This document shows, piece by piece, positions 1 through 5,077 of a stretch of DNA of 7,250 nucleotides. Origin of the DNA: an uncultured Lachnospiraceae bacterium (lineage in GTDB: Bacteria > Bacillota > Clostridia > Lachnospirales > Lachnospiraceae); assembly GCA_945787485.1 (NCBI GenBank), contig CALZHV010000110.1:1-7250 (forward strand), in the 5' to 3' direction. Each line of letters starts with the position of its first letter. Positions within the stretch are counted from its first letter, which is position 1. The position numbers and the translations under genes were made by a program. The notes beneath the pieces were generated by a model, which did no database searches, had not been told where the DNA came from, and saw only the letters and a list, made by a program, of their open reading frames with translations.

Positions 1-554
1 CACTGCAGATAATGTATAGGACAAGTACATTGTATCAGGCTTATCTTAGAAATATAGACAGAAAACGTCTTGAGATGGAAGAAAAAATCGGAGGGCAGAC
101 AGAAGACTCAGATATTATATTGTTGCATGAGCTTGAAAGTAACCTTGTATATTTTGATACATCATTAAGGTCAAACCGCATGGTGGTTGACAGACTTACC
201 CGATATAGCAGAATAAAAAAATATCCTGAAGACCAGGAATTGTTAGATGATGTTCTTATCGAAAATCAACAGTCAATAGAGATGACACAAATTTACAGAG
301 ATATCATAAAAGGTACAAGGGAATTGATGTCTACGGTTATAGACAACAGACTTAATAACATAATGAAGTACTTGGCAGCGATTACAATTGTAATGTCCAT
401 ACCGACAATTATATCAGGTCTGTATGGAATGAATGTAAGCGGAGAATGGATGCCTCTTTCAGATACGCCTTACGGATTTTTTATAATATGTGTTTTGACA
501 TTGCTGATTTGTATTTTGGTTGCAGTAATACTGAAAAAGAGAAAGATGCTATAA
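1..554 (+). CDS. corA: CorA-family divalent cation transporter, C-terminal part (5' end outside window)
   Basis: Membrane channel for Mg2+ (or Co2+/Ni2+) of the CorA family; only the C-terminal part is present. The frame is open from the first bases, and the first ATG (position 12) has no ribosome binding site, so the gene starts upstream of the window. Counting from that Met (180 residues): a charged helical region about 1-115 fits the long stalk helix; the family-typical run NRLNNIMK lies at 112-119; TM1 is about 119-138; the signature Gly-Met-Asn is 139-141 (YGMN); a short periplasmic loop with MPL follows; TM2 is about 154-174; the tail KKRKML is positively charged, as expected for a cytoplasmic C-terminus. 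Full CorA proteins have about 300-320 residues, so roughly 40% is missing because of the window edge, not decay. It lies 25 bp before plsC on the same strand, probably cotranscribed. The transported ion cannot be read from the sequence. Confidence 0.9.
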   Translation, partial: LQIMYRTSTLYQAYLRNIDRKRLEMEEKIGGQTEDSDIILLHELESNLVYFDTSLRSNRMVVDRLTRYSRIKKYPEDQELLDDVLIENQQSIEMTQIYRDIIKGTRELMSTVIDNRLNNIMKYLAAITIVMSIPTIISGLYGMNVSGEWMPLSDTPYGFFIICVLTLLICILVAVILKKRKML

Positions 555-579
555 AGTATATTGATATAGAGGATTAAAT

Positions 580-1320
580 ATGAAAAACCTAAGATTTATC
601 TTTGTTGTTGCGACAAGCCCATTGTTTATGGGGCTCAATCTTCCAAAAGCTAATTATATGATTAAGCATCCGGAAAAATATGATGTTACGCAAAGGTGGA
701 AAATGGCATTAAAAATAGTGGATCATTTAAGAAGGCGTGCATTTACCAAAACGGATGTGTATGGTTTAGAGAACCTTCCGAAAGAAGATGGATACATTAT
801 GTATTCAAATCATCAGGGAAAATACGATGCACTTGGAATTTTACTTAGTGTTCCAAAGCCATGTGCTATGCTTTGGGAGGAAAAGTCTGCAGACAGACCG
901 GCTGCCAGACAGGTTTGTGGTCTTGTTCAGGGAAAAACAATAAATTTTACTGATTATAGGGCGCAGATTAAGGTTTTAAACGAGCTTGCGAAGGAAGTTG
1001 AAGAAGGAAAAAATTATCTCATTTTCCCTGAGGGCGGGTATACAGATAATAAAAATGAACTTCAGGAATTCAAAACAGGTTGCTTTACATGCTCTTTAAA
1101 ATCAAAAAAACCAATTGTTCCGGTTGTTCTTTACGATTCATGGAGAAGCATGGATACCAATAAATTTGGCAAAGTCCGTACACAGATTCATTATCTTGAA
1201 CCGATATATTATGAACAATACGGACAACTTAAGAAAAAAGAAATTGCGGACATTGTAAAGGAAAAGATAGAAGCAAAGCTGGTGGAGCTTAGAGCTTCTG
1301 ACCCATTACTAAATAAATAA
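580..1320 (+). CDS. plsC: 1-acyl-sn-glycerol-3-phosphate acyltransferase (PlsC family)
   Basis: Predicted to transfer an acyl chain to position 2 of lysophosphatidic acid, giving phosphatidic acid at the inner face of the membrane. Visible in the 246 residues: a hydrophobic N-terminus (about 5-20), acyltransferase motif I as NHQGKYD with His78 and Asp83 (HX4D), motif III as FPEGG (149-153), and a motif IV-like stretch KKPIVPVVLYD (176-186). Motif III reads EGGY where many family members have EGTR, so the usual Arg is absent; this occurs in divergent PlsC-like proteins and could mean a different acyl acceptor. Length matches the family (about 240-250). AGAGGA at 568-573 lies 6 bases before the ATG and fixes the start. 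It sits in a run with corA and a patatin-like lipase (32 bp downstream). The family call is strong; the exact substrate is inferred. Confidence 0.9.
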   Translation: MKNLRFIFVVATSPLFMGLNLPKANYMIKHPEKYDVTQRWKMALKIVDHLRRRAFTKTDVYGLENLPKEDGYIMYSNHQGKYDALGILLSVPKPCAMLWEEKSADRPAARQVCGLVQGKTINFTDYRAQIKVLNELAKEVEEGKNYLIFPEGGYTDNKNELQEFKTGCFTCSLKSKKPIVPVVLYDSWRSMDTNKFGKVRTQIHYLEPIYYEQYGQLKKKEIADIVKEKIEAKLVELRASDPLLNK

Positions 1321-1352
1321 TGTATACTATTATTAATGATAAAAGGTGAAAT

Positions 1353-2198
1353 ATGAAGACTGGTTTAGTACTTGAAGGTGGAGCCTTCAGAGGATTGTTT
1401 TCAGCAGGGGTACTTGATTATCTTATTGAAAAGAAGCTTGTATTTGATTATGTTGTCGGAGTATCTGCTGGAGCAGGAAATCAATTAAATTTCATATCAG
1501 GTCAGGAAGGTCGTACAAAGAAGATAATTCAGGCAGAAGGAGATGATGCATATTTTGGTGTAAAACAAATGTGTAAGAGTGGGAAAATGCTTGATTTAGA
1601 CAAAATGACCTTTGAATTCGCACATAATCAATATCCGTTTGATTTTGATTCATACAATAATTCGGAGGTTGAGGGTGAACTTGTAGTAATTAACTGCGAG
1701 ACCGGTAAAGCGGAGTACATTAGGAAGACTTCCAATGCTGAACGTATGCTCACGGCAGCTAAGGCATCATGCTCTGTTCCGTTTTTATGTAAACCTGTAG
1801 AGATAGATGGTAAATATTATCTTGACGGAAGTATAGCAGATTCTATTCCTGTTCAAAGAGCAGTTGAAAATGGATGTGACAGAATACTGGTTGTCCTTAC
1901 AAAAAGACCTGATGATAGCCCTACAGACTTTAAAAAATATAAGGCTATAATGGGAGGATACAAGAAACAGTATCCCGGGCTGTATGAAGCATTACTTGCC
2001 AGAACAGACACCTACAGTGAACAAATGAAATTATTAAATGAGCTTATTGATGAAGGAAAAGTATTTCTTATAAGACCGGAGATACAAAATATAAGCAAAT
2101 TCGAAAAAGATAAGAATAAACAGGAAGAGTTTTATCAGCATGGATATGATATTATGAAATCAAATTATGATGAGCTGGTAAAGTTTTTGAGCGAATAA
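1353..2198 (+). CDS. Patatin-like phospholipase, YjjU/RssA type
   Basis: Predicted cytoplasmic or membrane-associated serine lipid hydrolase using a Ser-Asp dyad. The 281 residues show all patatin motifs: the glycine-rich oxyanion loop GGAFRG (9-14), the nucleophile elbow GVSAG (36-40, Ser38), and DGS (158-160) with catalytic Asp158. The stretches ISGQEGR (48-54), PFDFDSY (95-101) and NCETG (114-118) are typical of the bacterial YjjU-like subgroup. No signal peptide or transmembrane segment is visible. AAGGTGA at 1343-1349 ends 3 bases before the ATG, rather close but the only good site. Position after plsC suggests a deacylation-reacylation pair acting on membrane lipids; that is inference from context. 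Many patatin-family enzymes are phospholipase A or lysophospholipase, but the natural substrate of this subgroup is not settled. A strong hairpin follows 32 bp after the stop. Confidence 0.9.
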   Translation: MKTGLVLEGGAFRGLFSAGVLDYLIEKKLVFDYVVGVSAGAGNQLNFISGQEGRTKKIIQAEGDDAYFGVKQMCKSGKMLDLDKMTFEFAHNQYPFDFDSYNNSEVEGELVVINCETGKAEYIRKTSNAERMLTAAKASCSVPFLCKPVEIDGKYYLDGSIADSIPVQRAVENGCDRILVVLTKRPDDSPTDFKKYKAIMGGYKKQYPGLYEALLARTDTYSEQMKLLNELIDEGKVFLIRPEIQNISKFEKDKNKQEEFYQHGYDIMKSNYDELVKFLSE

Positions 2199-2230
2199 AA
2201 CAGATTTTATATATTGTCGATATGAAAAAG

Positions 2231-2283
2231 TGAGGCAGATATGATATGCATCCGATTTTTCGGGTTGCATCATATCTGCTTCA
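2231..2283. terminator. Bidirectional intrinsic terminator between convergent genes
   Basis: A long imperfect hairpin fills the 91-bp gap between the patatin-like gene and the asparaginase gene. The main stem pairs GCAGATATG (2235-2243) with CATATCTGC (2271-2279), extended outward by four pairs including one G-T (2231-2234 with 2280-2283). Inside, ATGCA (2246-2250) pairs with TGCAT (2266-2270) and CCGA (2252-2255) with TCGG (2260-2263), closing on a T loop; AT at 2244-2245 bulges. On the + strand it is followed by TTATTTTT, and on the - strand by CTTTTT (complement of 2225-2230), so it can stop transcription from both sides. The asparaginase stop codon lies within the + strand T tail. Confidence 0.88.
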
Positions 2284-2289
2284 TTATTT

Positions 2290-3327
2290 TTAAACGAATT
2301 CATCGGCAAAAGGCTTGAAAATCAGCTCCATGTCCATATTGTTATCCAATATTAACCAGGCTTTCATGTACATGGCTATTGGAGATGCAGGAGGAAGAAT
2401 TTTTATGTTTAAGCTGCTGAAAACTGACGTGCTTTCATATGAAAGACCGTCCGGCATGCCACTTAAGAAAATGGGTATATTGTTTTCTGTTGCCTTAGAA
2501 GTGAATTCCCAAAGTCCGTTTGAAGAATCATCTGATGTGCAAAGTGTTCCGCTGTGATAAGCTTCCATAATAATACATTTTATATTTTCAGGAATATCAG
2601 GATAGATTATTCCGGGCATCTCCTTAATATACATAACCGGGGATGTTTGATTCAAATTGATTTCCTTTGGCAGTTCGACTACAGTGTCGTTGGATGATTG
2701 AACAGAAGCAGTATCTGTGCTGTTTAAAACGAAACTCCCCTCTGATATAAACTGACCATAAAAGGTATTGTTTATACTGAATATGTGGTCGCTGTACGGT
2801 ATGTGTGGCAAAACTCTTGTAGCTCTGTGTATATATCCGAAAACTCTGCCCAGCGGGTCTGTGTTTCCGTATGATACAAAAACACTTCCAAGCTTAGTGT
2901 CCGTCATGCCGGTTGATTTGTATCTTTTGATAAATGAAATTGCATTAGAAAGGTTTAAAGGACCATTTGCACGTGGGTCGTCAAGAATATAATTGCTTGA
3001 AACCAACACAATAGGAACAGGACTGTTATAGAAAACATATCCGAGTATTGCTGATGTATATTGTAGTGTGTCGGTGCCGTGAGTGACAATTATACCATCA
3101 TATATGCCTTTCTTAATTGCATTTTTTACTGTGTTTATAAGCATTAATATATATTTCCCGTTTAAATTTTCACTAAGAATTGTGTAGGGATTGCATATTT
3201 CGAAGCTTAATGTGTCATCAGTAACAGTCTTTAGAAGCTTTTGCATATTGTCCGTGTTAGTATTTATATATCCGTTTTCTATTGAGGAACCAATAGTTCC
3301 GCCTGTAAAAATAGTTAAAAGTTTCAT
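2290..3327 (-). CDS. L-asparaginase family protein (type I-like) with active-site Lys replaced by Arg
   Basis: Member of the asparaginase/glutaminase family, whose usual reaction is asparagine to aspartate plus ammonia. No signal peptide, so probably cytoplasmic. The 345 residues carry both signatures: TGGTIG (8-13, nucleophile Thr11) and HGTDT (83-87, Thr85-Asp86 of the triad). The C-terminal domain has AYHSGT (about 256-261). Length is near the family's 330-350. The odd part is the segment aligning with NRTTK of E. coli AnsA, which here reads HRATR (167-171): the lysine of the Thr-Lys-Asp triad is Arg171 (AGA codon, 2815-2817). The conserved Asp in the RSDG/SADG region is also Asn (RANG, 119-122). 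Activity may therefore be lowered or altered; the family assignment is not in doubt. AAGGAG (complement of 3334-3339) lies 6 bases before the ATG. It is convergent with the patatin-like gene and divergent from the lipoprotein gene. Confidence 0.88.
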   Translation of the reverse strand: MKLLTIFTGGTIGSSIENGYINTNTDNMQKLLKTVTDDTLSFEICNPYTILSENLNGKYILMLINTVKNAIKKGIYDGIIVTHGTDTLQYTSAILGYVFYNSPVPIVLVSSNYILDDPRANGPLNLSNAISFIKRYKSTGMTDTKLGSVFVSYGNTDPLGRVFGYIHRATRVLPHIPYSDHIFSINNTFYGQFISEGSFVLNSTDTASVQSSNDTVVELPKEINLNQTSPVMYIKEMPGIIYPDIPENIKCIIMEAYHSGTLCTSDDSSNGLWEFTSKATENNIPIFLSGMPDGLSYESTSVFSSLNIKILPPASPIAMYMKAWLILDNNMDMELIFKPFADEFV

Positions 3328-3373
3328 TTATAACTCCTTTTTTAAAGTTGATGCTTTCTAATACATTTATCTA

Positions 3374-3401
3374 ATAATATCACATGTATAAAAGATGTAA
3401 A
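3374..3401 (-). promoter_or_regulatory. Probable sigma-A promoter of the asparaginase-family gene
   Basis: On the - strand, TTTACA (complement of 3396-3401) is followed after 16 bases by TATTAT (complement of 3374-3379), each one base from consensus. TG one base before the -10 gives an extended -10 element. The -10 is 47 bp before the start codon, leaving room for a leader of about 40 bases with the AAGGAG site. Confidence 0.6.
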
Positions 3402-3453
3402 ATATAAAGTCATGATTCAAATATGTTAGTAATATGAATGACGTTTATATATT

Positions 3454-3585
3454 AAGAACTGTACATATTTTGAAACATGTAAATAATTATAAAATTGTAC
3501 AAATTTTGTAAGAACTACATATTTTGCAACTTGTATATAATCAGAAAATACACAAATTTCGCAAGATGTTTAAATTTGGCATGTT
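3454..3585. repeat. AT-rich imperfect tandem duplication with a recurring ACAWATTTYGYAAS-like motif
   Basis: Two imperfect copies of a unit of about 56 bp both begin with AAGAACT (3454 and 3510). Within them a 14-base motif recurs at 3463 (ACATATTTTGAAAC), 3499 (ACAAATTTTGTAAG), 3517 (ACATATTTTGCAAC) and 3552 (ACAAATTTCGCAAG). A weaker relative lies near 3570 (TAAATTTGGCATG). Start-to-start spacing is 36, 18 and 35 bases. The block sits directly upstream of the probable promoter of the lipoprotein gene and upstream of the divergent asparaginase promoter, where an operator array would be. Spacing is too irregular for CRISPR. Together with the two promoters and the 11-base repeats listed separately, this accounts for what I see in the 367-bp gap 3328-3694. 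Confidence 0.55.
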
Positions 3586-3591
3586 TGTATG

Positions 3592-3620
3592 TTGATATTA
3601 TTTACATTAATTAATAAAAT
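3592..3620 (+). promoter_or_regulatory. Possible promoter of the lipoprotein metallopeptidase gene
   Basis: TTGATA (3592-3597), a 17-base spacer, then TAAAAT (3615-3620); each box is one base off consensus. This would give a leader of about 65-70 bases. The surrounding DNA is extremely AT-rich, so chance matches are likely and the call is tentative. Confidence 0.4.
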
Positions 3621-3631
3621 ATATACTAATT

Positions 3632-3675
3632 TAAAGCTAATAGAATGAGTATATAAAGCTAATATAAAGATAATA
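3632..3675 (+). repeat. 11-base direct repeats in the lipoprotein gene leader
   Basis: TAAAGCTAATA occurs at 3632-3642 and 3654-3664 (22 bases apart), and TAAAGATAATA follows immediately at 3665-3675. The first and third copies are both followed by GAA. The spacing in multiples of 11 is near one helical turn. It may be slippage in AT-rich DNA or part of a binding site; the last copy ends just before a purine-rich AAAGG. Confidence 0.45.
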
Positions 3676-3694
3676 GAAAGGTAACAAAAAGAGG

Positions 3695-4663
3695 ATGTTT
3701 GATGTGTCTGTAAAATATGCAAAAAAAATGACTGCCGTTATATCTGTGATAATAATAATTACAACTGTATTTACCGGATGTATAGATGATCAAGAATTTT
3801 ATAATGATTTAGATATAGGTTACGATGAAAATTATAATGAACAATATTATGAAACAAATTTCTATGATGAAGAGGAAAGAGATAGCGAAGAAAAACTGGG
3901 CTCTGCTAAAGAACTTGATGGAACAACGGTTCTTGTTTCCATATTTGCAGACGACATAAATACATCATGGGAAACAGATGAGAACGAAGAAAATATGTAT
4001 AAGACATTGGATTATCTTTCCATTGCGATTGAATGGATAGATGAAAATTGTAATCGCTATGGTGTGGACCCTGAATTTGTATATGATTGGTCACAGTATG
4101 AAGATTTGTATTACACGACAAGCTTTGAGTATGATATGACATATGATGAAGACGACCAGTATTTCAGTCTTAATGAATATGTGGAAACAATTGTTGATTC
4201 CGAAAACCTCAAGGATAAGTATCAGGCAGACAATATAATTTACATGGTATATTATAACAATGATTACTCTTCAACAACTGTATCAGCAACTTATTGTTGG
4301 ATAAATGAAGACATTAATGATTATCCGTATGAAATAGTAAATATTTATACAAGATGTGATGGAATAGATGAAAATCCGGCATCTTATGCGCATGAGATAT
4401 TACATACATTTGGAGCACCGGATTTCTATCTTGCAGACGAAGATGGGCAAAATTACGGTATCACACAGGAATTTGTTGATTACAATGAAGAAATTTGCTC
4501 AAACTCAATAATGTTCACCACCTATGATGCCCAAACCGGTGATGCATATTATGATAAAATCACAAATGAATTTGACGATTTAGTTGCATATTATGTAGGA
4601 CTTCTTTCACAATGTAATGAGGTCGAAGAGTGGGGACTGGGAAAAAGCCAACATATACCTTGA
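3695..4663 (+). CDS. Acidic lipoprotein with metzincin-like zinc protease signature
   Basis: Predicted surface-anchored protein of 322 residues. The N-terminus is a lipoprotein signal peptide: positive residues (KYAKK), a hydrophobic core about 12-27, then FTGC with Cys29 as lipidation site. A strongly acidic, Tyr-rich linker (about 30-68) follows. The C-terminal half holds HEILHTFGAPD (233-243), an HExxHxxGxxD motif with His233, Glu234, His237 and a possible third ligand Asp243, as in snapalysin-like and M6-like metalloproteases. SIM at 271-273 could be the Met-turn. The natural substrate is unknown. The start is uncertain: AAAGG at 3677-3681 is 13 bases before ATG 3695, while AGAGG at 3690-3694 better fits a GTG start at 3704, removing three residues. 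The stop lies inside the left arm of the long inverted repeat, so the last eight or nine codons belong to that element or are shared with it. No neighbour explains its role. Confidence 0.8.
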   Translation: MFDVSVKYAKKMTAVISVIIIITTVFTGCIDDQEFYNDLDIGYDENYNEQYYETNFYDEEERDSEEKLGSAKELDGTTVLVSIFADDINTSWETDENEENMYKTLDYLSIAIEWIDENCNRYGVDPEFVYDWSQYEDLYYTTSFEYDMTYDEDDQYFSLNEYVETIVDSENLKDKYQADNIIYMVYYNNDYSSTTVSATYCWINEDINDYPYEIVNIYTRCDGIDENPASYAHEILHTFGAPDFYLADEDGQNYGITQEFVDYNEEICSNSIMFTTYDAQTGDAYYDKITNEFDDLVAYYVGLLSQCNEVEEWGLGKSQHIP

Positions 4664-4722
4664 AGCATGGTGGACTAAAAAGAATATATTATAAGTGCGG
4701 ATGCGGATAGTATTGTTATTTT

Positions 4723-4748
4723 GGATCCTTTGAAGCGTCGGCTCTTAG
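4723..4748 (+). repeat. Module B, left copy, outer position of left arm
   Basis: Reads GGATCCTTTGAAGCGTCGG followed by CTCTTAG. Its best partner is not the opposite outer position but the inner position of the right arm (4875-4901), which has the same CGTCGGCYCTTAG ending. Confidence 0.6.
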
Positions 4749-4797
4749 TGAAGTAAAACAGTTACGCAAAATTGCGATTAACAAGGGTGTCATTTTA

Positions 4798-4835
4798 GAC
4801 ACGCTTTCGCTCAATTGATAACGTAGCGGCACTAA
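4798..4835 (+). repeat. Module A, left copy, inner position of left arm
   Basis: Contains ACGCTTTCGC (4801-4810) and ACGTAGCGGCACTAA (4821-4835). It resembles the outer module of the right arm (4949-4987, read on the - strand) over its whole length, including the shared CGTAGCGGCAC. Confidence 0.6.
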
Positions 4836-4836
4836 A

Positions 4837-4874
4837 CAAAAAGGAGAAGTAACAATTGTTACTTCTCCTTTTTG
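4837..4874. terminator. Perfect 38-bp palindrome, core of the long inverted repeat; likely bidirectional terminator
   Basis: CAAAAAGGAGAAGTAACAA (4837-4855) is followed directly by its exact reverse complement (4856-4874). The 19-bp arms have an A run at the left and a T run at the right, so on either strand the RNA hairpin would end in a U run within its own stem, as many bidirectional terminators do. It lies midway between two convergent genes (lipoprotein and purF), where a shared terminator is expected. The perfect arms contrast with the diverged outer repeat, suggesting selection or recent correction of the core. Confidence 0.7.
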
Positions 4875-4901
4875 CTAAGGGCCGACGTTATCAAACGGTC
4901 G
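4875..4901 (-). repeat. Module B, right copy, inner position of right arm
   Basis: Read on the - strand it contains CCGTTTGATAACGTCGG followed by CCCTTAG. The ending matches the left outer module (4723-4748), while its TTGATAACGT part matches the left inner module. Confidence 0.6.
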
Positions 4902-4948
4902 TAAAATGACACCCTGTTATCGCTTTTTTTGCTTCTGTTTTACTTTGC

Positions 4949-4987
4949 TTATGTGCCGCTACGCTTCAATCAGGCGCAAGCGTATCC
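4949..4987 (-). repeat. Module A, right copy, outer position of right arm
   Basis: Read on the - strand it contains ACGCTTGCGCCTGATTG, then AAGCGTAGCGGCACATAA. ACGCTT and AAGCGT can pair as a small local hairpin. It matches the left inner module (4798-4835) better than the left outer one. Confidence 0.6.
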
Positions 4988-5077
4988 AAAATAATAATAC
5001 TATCATCAGCTCCGCACATAGAAAATAACTTTTAGTCCACTAAGCTTCGAGGTATATGTTGGCTTTACCGAGTGGAG

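Larger units (their letters stand above)
4636..5073. repeat. Long imperfect inverted repeat (about 438 bp, foldback or MITE-like element)
   Basis: The stretch between the convergent lipoprotein and purF genes folds back on itself along its whole length. Outer ends match as ACTGGG...AGCCAACATATACC (from 4636) against ACTCGG...AGCCAACATATACC (complement, from 5073). Further matching blocks are GTGGACTAAAA, GTGCGG, GATAGTATT, TTATTTTGGAT, AGTAAAACAG, GGGTGTCATTTTA and TTGATAACGT. By eye about three quarters of aligned positions agree, with a few gaps. The centre is a perfect 38-bp palindrome. No transposase or clear target duplication is visible; GAGTGG at 4628-4633 and 5070-5075 does not bracket the repeat ends cleanly. 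It could be a non-autonomous mobile element, a long hairpin RNA or an elaborate bidirectional terminator. No convincing gene lies in it. Confidence 0.9.

Noticed and set aside
2315..2992. Open frames on the + strand opposite the asparaginase gene (2315-2557 and 2768-2992)
   Set aside because: They are antisense to a well-supported gene, have no ribosome binding site and show no recognisable protein features.
3454..3585. CRISPR array
   Set aside because: Only four to five short, degenerate motif copies, with irregular spacing and no unique spacers of constant length.
3454..3585. Binding sites for the LytTR regulator encoded at 6889-7250
   Set aside because: LytTR sites are usually 9-base direct repeats with about 12-base gaps (period 21-22). 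These motifs have different lengths and spacing, and the two loci are over 3 kb apart.
3906..4142. Open frame on the - strand within the lipoprotein gene
   Set aside because: Antisense to a gene with a clear signal peptide and protease motif; its composition looks like a shadow of the acidic coding strand.
4628..5075. GAGTGG at both ends of the inverted repeat as a target-site duplication
   Set aside because: The inverted similarity starts at 4636 on the left but runs through 5073 on the right, so the right GAGTGG overlaps the repeat and the left one is separated by two bases. Six bases could match by chance.
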